Source of the DNA: Strix aluco
Lineage: Eukaryota; Chordata; Aves; Strigiformes; Strigidae
Length of the DNA stretch: 64,000 nucleotides
Reading direction: 5' to 3'
NCBI RefSeq assembly: GCF_031877795.1
Contig: NC_133954.1
Span: forward strand, 5,547,256 to 5,611,255
This document shows positions 23,301 to 38,700 of this stretch, piece by piece. The notes beneath the pieces were generated by a model. The model saw nothing but the letters and a program-made list of their open reading frames with translations. It had not been told where the DNA came from and did no database searches. Each line of letters begins with the position of its first letter. Position 1 is the stretch's first letter. The position numbers were made by a program, and so were the translations under genes.

Positions 23301-26300
23301 CCCCCATCTCTCCTCATGTGAAATCTTTTTACCTCTTTAACTCCGCCAGCTCCTTGGCCTTCATCTCCGCCAACGCCAGCTCTACCTCCTCCTCTTCCTC
23401 TTTCCCCACTTCATCAGCTGCAGCTCTTGGCAACGTTTTCTTCTCCTTCTTCTCCTCCTCTTTGCCTTCCTCCTCTTCACCAGAGCTCAGGCTGCCAAAA
23501 GGAAGGAGCTCAAACCATCTCTCCTGGTGACAAGCCCATCCCACCGTGCTGCCGCTCTGGGGCAACCCCGTGGTTCCTACTTGATATCCAGCTCCTTTGC
23601 CTGCTCTTTCAGTTTTTTGGCCAAAAAACGCCGCAACTTCGTCCTCCAGTTCAGCAGGGCTCTGTGCGGGAAGGCAGACCGTTAGAGACACCCACCAGGC
23701 CCTACACAATGCCCTGTCCCAGTTGCCCCCAGTACCTGAGCTCTTTGCGTCCCAGCACGCGGATGTCCTTGCAGCACTGACGCAGCTCCTCCGTGGTGGA
23801 ACTGTGATTCTCCAGTTCACCGTCCCCCAGTGTGATCTGGATGGAGCACAGGGAAATAAATTAAGCATGTATGTTAAGTTCCTTTCTTTGGTAAGAATAA
23901 TTGACTTATAAAACACAAGGAGAATGACTGGCTAAACTCCAGGTGGGCTCCTGCCCTGCCTCCCCTTTGCAAGAATAGGAATGGGGCCATTGCTGGGGGC
24001 ACCTGGCTCCCTCTTTTCATTGCTCTGTGCTCCTCGGGACATCTCAGGGGCCACCAAGGTCCCCCTCACTCCAGGCACTCACTTCATTGGCCTTGGAGAG
24101 GAAGTCCACAGGGTTGGGAGCCTTGAGGAAGTCCATCAGGGTGAAGCGGTGGTAGAGGGTTGTGTCACCATCTGCGTAGCCTTCTGCCTGCAGGAGAAAA
24201 GAGCTGTACGAGTGGTGGCAGGGCACATACAAGCACCTTCAGCACCCCAAAAGGATGAATGTCACGTAACTCATGTCTTGCTGCAGCGTCCACTAAATGT
24301 GCCCACACGACTTAGAGATGAGAGCAAGTTACCAGCCCCAACCCACCAGCTCCCGTGCCTCCCAGTCCCACCTCAGCCTCAGAGAGGTGACAGTGATAGA
24401 AATTTGTGTCAGCTCCATGCCCAGCTGAGGCCACTTGACATGACCTTTACTGTCCCATGTCCTAAAGACACACAAATCCAGTGACCAGCTGTTGTAGAGA
24501 AGGTTTTACTGATCTATACCCAGCCTCACAACTTGTATCACCGTTTCTCTATCACTGCACTTCCCTCTAAGGCTGTAAACCTCCCCAAAACTGTCTCTTC
24601 CACCACTTTGCATTCCCAGACCTTTCATTTTCCTGAGCAACTTTGCTTATTACAATCTCTTTGACCCCAGTCTCATGCCCCTTTAGTGTATGTTTGGCAT
24701 TGCTCACACCTTTGGCTTCTTTTTGCTGATCAGCTCGCTAACAGACTTAGTCTGAACCTCCACCTCCTTGAAAGCATATTTTGGGTCAAAGAACTTGCTG
24801 TCGATTTTGTCTGGAGCCTGATAACCTGGGATGGAGAAATAGGAGCTATCAGTAGGTTTTTCCCAACCCTATTCCAGCGGCTGCAGGTCCCCCCAGCCAC
24901 TCACCCTGGCACACCACGAAGATCTCAGCAGACTCATTGCGGGAGGCTTGGGGTTTGGTGGCCTGGACCTTCTGGAAGAACTGCTGGAAGATCCAGAGGA
25001 GCGGCTGGTAGTCCCGGGAACGAAAAACCTTGGTGATGAACCAGCCACCCTTGCAGAGGAATTCGCAGGCCAGTTTCAGGGCCATAAGGGTCAGGTTGGC
25101 TGGAGCAGGGGAGAAGAGCAGTCAGCAGTCGTCACTGCCCCCACCGCCCAGCTCCCTGTCCCACAGCGCACATCACTGCCACCCTGCCCTGCTGGGATAT
25201 GAGATGGGCCCCTCATACCCCCCCCCAAAAACATGCCAGACCACATGCGCTGGCCCCAGGCAGGCCCTACCTTGGGAGTAGGCATCATGCACCCAGCTGG
25301 CTCCCACGTTGGGTGCTCCGTCGTTCAGCACCACATCCACCTTCCACGTCTGCAGCTCCTTGCGCAGGGCCTGAGGGATGCACACATGCTTTTGTCCCAC
25401 TGACCCCTCTGCAACAACCAAGAGGCAGCATCCCCCGTCCACGTCAGCTCAGCTCAGCCCCCTGACTCCGTCCCACCCCGGAGCGAACCCCAGCTGAGCG
25501 GGTGGGGTGAAGCCTGCTCCCATTGCAGACGGACCCGCTCAGAGCCAGCCTGGCATGTGACGCTCGGGGCAGGGGATGTGGGTTTGTACCTGGCGGCACT
25601 TCTCAGTGGTGATGTCCTCCTGCAGCGTCACCACGTTGGGAATGGGCTTGATGGGGACCAAATCCACTCCTGGTGTAAGGAAGAGATATGAACACTGCAA
25701 CCCCTCAAAACTGGGCTCCAGCCCATCCCACAGGGCTTCCCCTCCTGCCCTCTCCTCCTACCAGGATCCCCAATCCAGGGTCCCCTTTCTCTGACCACAT
25801 CCAGGGACTGTGGTGGAGGTCCCTACCCCCAGTCTGCTCCTGCCAGGTCCCATCACTCACCAATGATCAAGCTGGAAACTGGCATGAATTTGGAAGCCAC
25901 CTGCAGCCTGGAAAGAACAGAGAGGAATGAAACTACAGCAGGATCCCAGGAGAGCCCCCAGCCTTAAACTGTGCTGCCAGGAGTTGGGGGATCAGCTTTG
26001 GCACTGAGGGCAGAAACACAACAACAGAAAACACACAAGTCACTTTATTACAGTGTCCCAGGGCAGCTGGTGGCACCAGGCTGTGACTTGGGGCCCTCAC
26101 ACCACTCACCACCCGCCGGGGGCTGCACACAGGTCCAGCAGCGCCCGGGCCTTCTGCAGGAACTGGAACTTCCTATTGAGCTGCAGAAGCTTGAAGGAGG
26201 AGCGGGAGCGAAAGCCTGTGGGAGGAAGAGCCGCAGGTTATGGATTACCGGGGTTATGGGTCACCAGGACTGCAGCCCCCCGTGCCCCGCAGCGAGCAGG

Positions 26301-26379
26301 CAAGCCCCTCACCCGTCTCCTTGGCCAGGTGGTAGAACTTGTCCCGCCGGCTCTTGCCCAATTTGCTTTTCTTGCCCAT
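20331..26379 (-). CDS. FTSJ3: FTSJ3: pre-rRNA 2'-O-ribose methyltransferase (Spb1 family)
   Basis: Nucleolar RrmJ/Spb1-type methyltransferase needed for pre-rRNA processing and 60S assembly. Exons from the start: 26313-26379, 26110-26215, 25861-25907, 25590-25669, 25271-25370, 24905-25099, 24710-24825, 24083-24187, 23736-23836, 23581-23661, 23333-23491, 22858-22990, 22544-22749, 22305-22425, 22114-22207, 21715-21859, 21539-21615, 21268-21370, 20953-21136, 20757-20851, 20331-20520. Total 2505 nt, 834 aa (human 847). N-terminus [23 protein letters not shown]-binding DLCAAPGGW near residue 50, catalytic NDGAPNVG and [11 protein letters not shown] segments, then charged acidic and coiled regions, and the Spb1 C-terminal domain ([20 protein letters not shown]) ending in a basic tail, KKRHK. 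All splice sites are GT-AG. Identification is by near-identity to the human protein from memory. Confidence 0.97.
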
Positions 26380-27847
26380 GGCAGCGCCGGGTGGGGCCCT
26401 CCGCGGAGTCGGGACCTGCTGTCAGCCACCGGCACGGACCTGAGGGGAACAGACGGGGTGAGCTCCGGCGCAGAATCACAGAATCATCTAGGTTGGAAGG
26501 GACCTTGAAGATCATCTAGTCCAACCGTTAACCCAGCACTGATAGATCCCAACTACACCAGATCCCTCAGCGCTGGGTCAACCCGACTCTTCAACCCCTC
26601 CAGGGATGGGGACTCCACCACCTCCCTGGGCAGCCCATTCCAACACCCAACAACCCCTTCTGCAAAGAAATGCTTCCAAATATCTAGACTAAACCTTCCC
26701 TGGCGCAACTTGAGGCCATTCCCTCTTGTCCTATCACTTATTACTTGGTTAAAGAGGCTCATCCCCCCTCTCTGCACCCTCCTTTCAGGGAGTTGGAGAG
26801 GGCCATGAGGTCTCCCCTCAGCCTCCTCTTCTCCAGACTAAACCCCCCCAGTTCCCTCAGCCGCTCCCCATCACACCTGTGCTCCAGACCCTGCACCAGC
26901 TCCGTTGCCCTTCTCTGAACACGCTCGAGTCATTCAATGGCCTTTTTGGAGTGAGGGGCCCAAAACTGAACCCAGTCATCGAGGTGCGGCCTCACCAGTG
27001 CCGAGTCCAGGGGCAAGATCACTTCCCTGTCCCTGCTGGCCACGCTACTTCTGATACAAGCCACGATGCCATTGGCCTTCTTGGCCGCCTGGGCACACTG
27101 CTGGCTCACACTGCAGCGGAGCGGAGGGACGGCCCGGTGTCCCCCGAGACCTCCACAGACCAAATCCAGCGTCCCCTCTGTGTTCCCCAGCCGCCGTGTC
27201 CCCCCGAGGCGCATCCCGGCCCCGCTGTTCCCCCGAAACCTTCTGACCTACCCCGGCCCGGGGTCCCCTCGGCCCTGACCCCCCAGCGCCCCCTTCCCCA
27301 GCCCAGGCCCAGCCGCGCCGCTGCCCCCGTCACACACACGACCCGGTCCTGGTCCCGCTGCCGCCGCGTGCCCTCACAACCTTCCCGGCGTACCCCGCGC
27401 GAGCCGCCCAACTTCCGCTTCCACTCGCCGTCGCCGCCATCTTGGGAGTGGCGCGTCCCCGCCGCCGTATTCAGGACGACTTCCGCGGTCGGAAGAAGGG
27501 GAACGATAACGAATCCCTTGAAGAAGCGTCTGCTGCCTGTCCGTGCCCCTCTGGTGCTTCGTGATACGGAAAAATCACCTTTGACCGTACCAAGATGGCG
27601 GCAAGGCCCCAACCGAAGCGAGCCCAAATTGCGCGTGCGCATCCCTACCAGGCTGGCACCGCACTGCGCATGCGCTCTCCGCGGCGGGGGGCGAGGGGGG
27701 TCTCCGGCGCCCGTGTCGTGATGGCGCGGCGGGGAGCGGAAGTGACGTCATCACGCCCGGCGCGCGGGGGCGGGCAGCGGAAGAAGGGTGGCGGCCATCT
27801 TTAGTGCCGGCAGGAGCGGCGCCGGGGTCCCGATGCCGGCGGAGAAG
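26380..27847. promoter_or_regulatory. Divergent promoter region of FTSJ3 (-) and PSMC5 (+), CpG island
   Basis: About 27.1-28.0 kb is CpG-dense. Visible sites: YY1-type GCCGCCATCTTGG at 27433-27445, CAAGATGGCGGC at 27591-27602 and GCGGCCATCTTT at 27791-27802; NRF1-type GCGCGTGCGCAT at 27631-27642 and perfect GCGCATGCGC at 27666-27675; an ETS-CRE composite CGGAAGTGACGTCA at 27737-27750. Such sets are typical of housekeeping genes. FTSJ3 probably has a non-coding first exon ending at a donor near 27381 and a second exon starting at 26440, with a CR1 in the intron between. The factor assignments are motif-based inference. Confidence 0.75.
26471..27111 (-). mobile_element. CR1 LINE 3' fragment, in the 5' intron of FTSJ3
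   Basis: Begins CAGAATCACAGAATCATCTA and GGTTGGAAGGGACCTTGAAG (reverse complement of the CR1 3' end) and runs through the usual CR1 body to about CTGGGCACACTGCTGGCTCA. It is longer than the copy at 18.9 kb and also on the minus strand, in the same sense as FTSJ3. It directly borders the CpG island of the divergent promoter. Confidence 0.95.
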
Positions 27848-31547
<3,700 letters not shown>

Positions 31548-31586
31548 CGGTGAGGCTGGGGCTGCTCCTCGGGCTGCGCTATCTCT

Positions 31587-31592
31587 AATAAA
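31587..31592 (+). other. Poly(A) signal AATAAA of PSMC5
   Basis: Canonical hexamer 40 bp after the PSMC5 stop codon, giving a very short 3'UTR. A T/G-containing downstream stretch follows. Its position matches the compact 3' end expected for this gene. Confidence 0.9.
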
Positions 31593-31653
31593 GTGCTGCT
31601 ATGGCCATGCCTGGGCCCTGATTTGGGGAGAGGGGCTGTAGGACTCCAGCACA

Positions 31654-31665
31654 CACACACACACA
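31654..31665. repeat. Short (CA)n run between the PSMC5 and SMARCD2 3' ends
   Basis: About six CA repeats lie between the two convergent poly(A) signals. Too short to be an important microsatellite; noted because it marks the boundary between the two transcripts. Confidence 0.8.
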
Positions 31666-31683
31666 GAGCTGCTGCTAACTGGT

Positions 31684-31689
31684 TTTATT
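31684..31689 (-). other. Poly(A) signal AATAAA of SMARCD2
   Basis: TTTATT on the + strand reads AATAAA on the minus strand. It lies about 1.1 kb beyond the SMARCD2 stop and about 92 bp from the PSMC5 signal, so the two mRNAs end nearly back to back or overlap slightly. Confidence 0.8.
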
Positions 31690-32785
31690 AGAAAATATCC
31701 AAAATAGACAAAAAATGGTTACACAAGAGGCAGAGCAGGCACCCCTGAGCCGTACACCCTGGGAATATGTAAACGCCCCCCTCCCCTCTGCCTGTGACCG
31801 CCCGGAGAGGCAGAGCAGCTCCAGCCAGGCCACGAGGAGCCTGTGGGCAGGGGGTCAGCGGGGTTAAGGCACCTCAGCGGTGGTGGCCCCAGCCCCAGCG
31901 CTGTGGTCCCCTCCCTCCCCAGTATCTCCAGTTCTCTCGGTGCCCCGCTGACTGGTGCGGCATGCTCAGAGCCCCGCTGCCTGCAGGCTCCCAGGGGCAG
32001 AGCTACCCCCTCTGCCCCCCTGAGACCTCGTATCAGTCACAATGAGTCGCTAATTATGTAAAACAGCAGGGGAGGGTGGAGTAATCAACTGATTGTCAAA
32101 AACTTAACGCTAAAAAACTTGGTTACGTATAAAAAGAAGAGTTTGGGCCAAGCCGCCCTCTGAGAACACCACGAACCACTGCATAGATTGAGGCAATGAG
32201 TGCAGTAAGAGGAACTCAATATATTAATCAAATACAAACCCACTGTACAAAACGCTTCCTTTTTTTATAAAACCTGTTCACAAAAATAGTGCAAAACGTC
32301 GGGCACCAGCGGGGATTGGGGGGGGGGCTGGCATTTGGAATGACAAAACTTTGGTTGAAGAGGGGCAGGGCCGGGCCTGCCTGCGCGGCGGCTGGGCTCA
32401 GGGAGGGCAGGCAGCGGCTCCCGGGCAGCACAGGCAGCTTTTCCCTGCTGGGCAGCAACTCCAGGAGGGCTTTTGGCCAGAGGAGGGGAGCGAGCAGCAG
32501 GGCTGGGGTCAGTGCTGGGGCAGGGGGAAGAGGCAAACGGCACGATGCAAAAGCAGGATGCGTTAACGCAGCAGAAGGGGAGGGGGGGGGAACCGGGGGA
32601 CCCTCCGCTGTGCTCTGCCTGGGGCTAGAGCTTCCCGGCCGAGGGGAGCCCAGGGGTGCTAGTGGCTCCGAATCCCTCCAGGCACGTCGGGTTTGTGCAA
32701 GTGCTGTATTCGATTCCAGTAAGAAGTACCATCAGGCTCAGGAGGCAGGGAGAGGAGAAGGAGCTCCCGAGCCCCCGCCAGCCCC
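31690..32785 (-). other. 3' untranslated region of SMARCD2
   Basis: Stretch from the stop codon to the poly(A) signal with no coding exon on either strand. It includes an AT-rich middle (about 32040-32290) of the type often conserved in 3'UTRs, and GC-rich ends. Open frames seen here are short and have no family resemblance. Confidence 0.75.
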
Positions 32786-35700
32786 TTAGGTCAGGCGGAT
32801 CCCGAGCACTTGTTCCAGTTCCTGCCGACGCTGCTGGACCTGGAGGAGACGAAGGCACTCAGGCAGGGAGAGGGGTGGCCCCAAGGACCCCCCCTGCACC
32901 ATCCCAATGCGCTGCAGCACCCCACGGGCATGGCCCGGAGCCCACCTTGGCAAAGATGTGTCTGCCCACAGCCTCCTGCGCCCAGGGCTGCTGGTAGAAC
33001 TCGGCCCGCCGCTCCTCCTCGGGGTTCCCGATCACGTCCGTTATGATCTGAGTAAGACACGGGGTGAGGGCCGAGGTCAGACACTCCCCTTCCCCCTGCC
33101 GCCCCTTGCTCTGCCCAGCCCCAGGGTTTTACCTTGAGGTCCCTCCTCTGGGATTTGATCCACTCCTGGATGAAATCCTGCGGGTTGTTGCTGAAGCTCA
33201 GCATGAAATCACGCTGCGTCTTCAGCTGGTTGATGGATTCGATGGTCTCATGAATCTAAGGAGATGATGAGGGGTGAGAGGCAGCTCTGTGTGTGTGTGT
33301 GTGTGTGTGTCCCCAGAACAGGACACCAAGCTCCCCCCAGCCCTGTGGTGCAGCCTCTAAGTGCCACCCTGGCTGAGCCCCCGCTGCGGGCAGGGCAGCC
33401 CCCCCCCCCCACTCGCAGGGGTCCCCCCACCTTGGCATCCAGGGAGGCGATCTCCTGCTGGTTGGTGGTGGAAGCCAGGAAGTTGCTCATCTGAGCTTTC
33501 AGGGGATCGTCCACCTCCACATCGATGTCATAGCAGGCAGTCTTCTTCTGGTCATTGGGGTCCACGCTGTGGGGGGGAACACCAGGGTGTTTGGGGCAGG
33601 GGCGGGGGGCAACGAACAACAGGGTGTTGGGGGGGGGGGGGAAGACATCCTCAGCTCCACCCTGCTGTAGGGGTGGTGGACTCCCCCAACAGCCACACGA
33701 GCACCCTGCTGACTGCCCCAAGAACCCCCCAAATTTATTTGCTTGATTCTCCCCCTCCCAGGTGATTTGTGCTCGCTGCTGCTTTGGGCTGGAGCCCTCC
33801 CAGCCCCTGCAGGTTCTGCCCTCTCCCCTACCTGATGGTGTGGTTGATGATGATGGGGTCTGGGTGCTGCAGGAGCCCCGCCAGCTTCATGGGGATCTCA
33901 GAGAAGCGCATGCGGACGCAGTTAAAGATCTGGAGGGGCAAAGCAGAGCAGTTGCTGCCTGTGGCAGGGCCTCCTTCCACCCGTCACAAAGGGCCAGGCA
34001 GGAGGCGGGGAAACCCCCCAGCCCTGGTTTGTGCATGGCAAGTTGATGGATGTAAGCCAGGGCCTGGGGAAGGGGCATAAATTGAGCCTGGGCAGTCTGG
34101 AGCGTGTTGCGAGGCAGAAAAGATGCTTTTTCTGGCCTTCCTGGGGACGGGAAGGGCGCTCTGCTCCCAGCAAAGCGTGCTGGCGCCGCAGGGCAAGGGC
34201 TGACCTGGCGGAAGTAGCGGTTGCAGTTGATGTACTCCTTCTCGTGACTGTCCTGCAGCTTGTTGTGTTTGATGTAGAGCCAGAGCGCCTGCATGATGCT
34301 GGCGCGGGTCTGGGTGTGCACCCCGAGCAGGCGAGCCAGGCGAGGGTCCAGTTTGTACTGTGGTGGCTGCAGGGACACGGAGGGTGAATGAAGGGGGTCT
34401 GCCTGGCCCTCGGAAGGGCCCCTCCTCTGAGCGCAGCGTCCTTGCGTCACCACAGGCTGTGAGGTCCGTGTCTGGAGCTCTCGGTGCTCCTTTCTACCCC
34501 CACAGCCCCCCAACAGCCTCATACAAGGCCCTGCCCCAGCTCAGGCCCATTGTCCCCCCTCAGACTGCCCCATACAGTGCTGGAGGAAGGGCACGGCCAG
34601 CACCCGCGTGGCCCCAGGGCACCTACCTGGTGATCCAGCATGAGCAGCAGAGTGCATTTCACATTGACGTCGCCGGGACGCTTCACTTGGAAGCCGTCAG
34701 TCTCCTGGGTTGTGGGCAGCCGGTGCCACTACGAGACACCAAGGGGACACCAGTCAGCTCCAGGACCGTGATTTTGTGTCTGCAGCCAGGCGCAGAGAGC
34801 GCCGGTGCTCAGGTGTAGTGCGGGGGTCTGACAGAGGCAGAGAGCCTGGACCCCACCCCGGGCAGGCCCTGGGAGTCTGACCCTGGGGGGCTTCAGCCGA
34901 GAGCCCACCCAGTCCAACGGATACAGGTTGATGTGCTCAGCGCAGAGGGAGTTTGGATGGGCTGGGGGAGTTTACAGCCCTGAGCAGTTGATGTGAAGAG
35001 CTCAAACAGCTCCTGGAGTCACTGCGGGATCAATCCGGTCTCAGCCACTGTGGGGGATGCGCATCGGAGCTGTGCACAAACCATCCTGTATGTGAAGGGG
35101 ATTCACCCCCACCACAGAAATAAACATTTCCCAGGGGGAAAAGCATGAGGTGGGTGCAGGGAAAGCCTGCTCCTGGCAGGAGCACCCAAAAAGGTCTGAT
35201 CCCACTCACAGGCAGTGCTTAATCTCCCCGAGGACCTTCCTGCCAGGCAGCAGGGCAGACCCCTCTTCCCACCCGGCGCTGGGATGTAGAGATGAGCCTT
35301 TCTGTGGCAGCACCACCCATCCCGGGCCTCACTTTTGCAAATCTGTGGGACCCGGGACTGCCCAAGCTGCGCCTCAGAGCTACGTCCTCGCTGCAGCCCC
35401 ACACCTCTCAGCTCCAGCTGTGTACTTGTGGATGTGAGGGGGTTAAGAGCTGAGCAGGCAGCAGTCGCTGCCAGGAGACATCACACCAGCCAGGGAAGAA
35501 AACACAGCTGTAAACTTGAGCCTGGAAAGCGTGGCAGTGTGGAACCCCAGGCAGGGCTTGGCACCGCTCCGCAGCACCCAACAGCCCCTCGCTCAGCCCC
35601 CGCTGGCAGCAGGACAGGCACTGGGCTGGGGAGCCAAGCACCCACAGGGTAAGGGGCAGGGCCACCCCCCCGTCCCCGCTGGGCTAACGGCTCCCCCCAC

Positions 35701-38700
35701 CCTGCCCGGGGTGCAGAGCCAGCCCCGCAGCGCCGCCGCCAGCCTCCCGTCTCACCTCCACCAGATGGTTGTCTGGCCCGTACAGCTCTTTGTCCAGCTC
35801 GATGACGAGGCTCTTGAAAAAGGAGGAGAACTTCCTCTTCTGCTTGCTCGGCTGCAAAACAGAGCGGACAGACTTGGCCTGACCCCACCAGCCAGGGAGG
35901 GCCCCAGCCCCAACACGGCTGCCAGCACCCAGCGAGCAGAGAGCCATGTCCCCCCCCCGCCCAGCCCTCAGCTCCGAGCACCAGCTCATCCCAGCCCGTA
36001 TCCTTACGTCCTCCAGCAGTTTGCCCTCCACACGTAGCTCCCAGGAGGCCACGCGCTCGCCACCCTCCCCTTCTTCTTTGGCTGGGGTGAAAGTGTTGGA
36101 GATGTAAATCCTCAGCTTCCGCTTTTGCTGTGGAATAGGGAAACAGAGGGGGGGGGATGCTCAGGGTGAGAGGGTGACTGCCAGCACCCACAGCACCACC
36201 CACTTCATAGCTCCCCACCCCACCCATCTGCTCGCCCTCCCAGCCAGGGCTGCCACGTACCGTCAGCGGCTTCTTAATGGCCTCCTGAATCTCCATCCTC
36301 TTCCGAGCGATGGTTTGGTCCAGCTTGCGCTCAAAGGCGAGGAGGTCCATGTAGGCCTGGGATTCTGGGACCAGTTCCCGGATCTGTCAAACAGCAGTGA
36401 TCCGTGCTGGGGTGGGGCTGCATCCCCCCCCCACCAGCCCCAGCAACACTACTGGTGTTGGGCTGACACGCCAAGGAGTCACCGAGGGACGAGTCCAGCA
36501 CAACAGCATCAATTTGTCATTTTAAACAAAGGCTACAGCCCTGCAAAGCTCTCCCCAAGTCACAGAGCTGTACTGCAGACCTCAGTCACTGTGCCCAGCA
36601 GCCTGCCTCGTGTCACAGGCGGGTAATTTAACCCTGGACTGTCAAGAGGGACCTCCCAGGAGAGGCTTAGGGTCCTCTCTTGGGGTCCCCACCCCAAGCC
36701 ACTGTTCCTCCTTGCTTGCTCAAAGTCTTTCTTGTCCAACTTATGCACATCCCAAACCTCCTGCCGCCCCCAAGGAAGAGACAGAAATCTTCCCGGTCAG
36801 CTTGGGACTGAGCAGCAATCCCCAGCGAGCAGGATGTGGCCCAGTGAGATCCTCCTCCTTGTAGGGACCTCATCACCCCAGCTGCCCTGGAAAGGCAGCA
36901 CGGATGCACCACCTCCCCCCAGCAGCTCAGCTCCTTCCCCACACACCGAGGCAGCACTCACCCTCTGCGGCAGAACCTTGTCAGCCATCTTCCTCCTCTT
37001 CACCCTGAAAAAAGCACAGAGACAGGCAAAAAAAAGCAACACTGCAGCTCTCACAGGACATCTTGCTGCCTGCCCAGTGGGAAGCTGCTGCATGCTCAAG
37101 GCTCCTGCTGCAGTGAACAGGTCTAGGGGGGCAGGTCCCCTTTGGGGCTGCTCTGTGTGACAGGGACTTTGGACTCGCAGGAGGGGAGCAAAGAAAGGCT
37201 GTAGGAGCATCTAGACCACAAGACCTTGGATCAGTGCCGGAAAGCAAATGAGTAAGAGAATATATCCCTGTGGGCAAGCCAAGATGACTCCAGGGGGGAA
37301 GGTGTTGGATGTCTACAGCCTATCACCAGGGAAGAAAATCCAGTCCCTGGCTTCAGCTTGCTTCACTGCTGCTGCTCGCTAAAGGTGCTGCAGGGCAGGA
37401 GCAAGGAGAAGGTAGTACAAGGCACAGCTGCGGCTGCAGGACAGCCAGAGAGGAAATTCAGGAATGAAGTGGCCATCAAATTCTCCCAGTGCTACAAACC
37501 AAAGCTCAGTTCCAGGAGCTCACTTCGAAACAGCTCAAACCAAACCAACCTTGCCACAGTGGGGCTGAAATCACCATGGGCAGAGGAAGCAGAGAGGCCT
37601 CGAGAGCCACAGCATGGCTGCAGCCTCGCTCAAGAGCCATTTTAGCTCTCTCCGAGCTTGTAATACCCTGTCAGACCACAGGGCCCTGGGCTCTCCTCCC
37701 CCACTTCATGCTGCAGGCTCCTGCCCCCCCCCCCGTCACCCTGAGCCCACCCTGATGCCCCATTAAATTCACAATCAATGCCTGGATAAATGGGAAAACA
37801 CTCTCCTCCCATTCGCTGCACATGTAAGAGCTGGGGCAGAGTCCAGCAGGCAAAGGGAAGTCCCTTTCCCTTGGCAGCATGTGAAGCAGCAGGGCAGCAA
37901 ACGTGGGCGTCCGTGCTGCCGTCATGAGGTGTCCAAGGTACAGCGGCTGCCCCAGGGCTGCTCGAGCAGGAGGACACCTCTGGAGGGCAGCCCTAGCTAA
38001 GGGGGGGTCAGAGCGCTTCTCTGAGCTCTTCTTGCTGTATTAAATGCTTCCTGCCCTGCAGGGTTTGGCCACCCCATTAGCAACTGGCAGTTCCCGATCC
38101 CTTGATCCGCAGCCAGCCGGGAGCAGGGATGCTCGACCAGCCGAGCATGGCTGATCCCACGCAGCCTGCCCCCGGGAGCGGAGCCGCAGCCTTATCTGGC
38201 CACTGACGTCCTTGCTCGGTGGCAAGCTGCCCCTTGTCCTTAATCCCCAGCTGGCTCTGGGGCACCGAACGGATGCGCAGCTGCTGCGCAGGGGCTGTGA
38301 TGCCCTGCGGAGGGATCACGGAGCCAAGCGAGCCCTGCCACACAGCCAGGGCAGGGAACGGGACCTGAGCGTCCACTGGGGCCAAGGGACCCTGCCCTGA
38401 GAAACAGCTTCCAGAGTAAAGGGATTAGCAGCATTGTAAACAAGCAAGGAGCTGCTGGCAGAGCCCCACGGCTCGATGAGACCAGCCCCACAAACCATCC
38501 TACTGAGACCACAGCTCCGGGAAGTGTCTCTACAACCTGCCACCCCCGTGCCCCGCTTCATGTCTGAGCCTGCCAGAGCCAGCACGAACCCCCGTGAGAA
38601 GGGGAAAGACCCTGAGGAGCTGGTGCTGGGGTCTCTGGCAAGCACAAATCCGTGCGATGAGGCTTTTCAGTTATGGGCATGGAGCTCAGAGCGCGGGGAA

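Noticed and set aside
33264-33280. C/D-box snoRNA suggested by an ATGATGA motif in SMARCD2 intron 11
   Set aside because: No D box at the right distance, no terminal stem, and the motif is on the strand opposite to the transcript.
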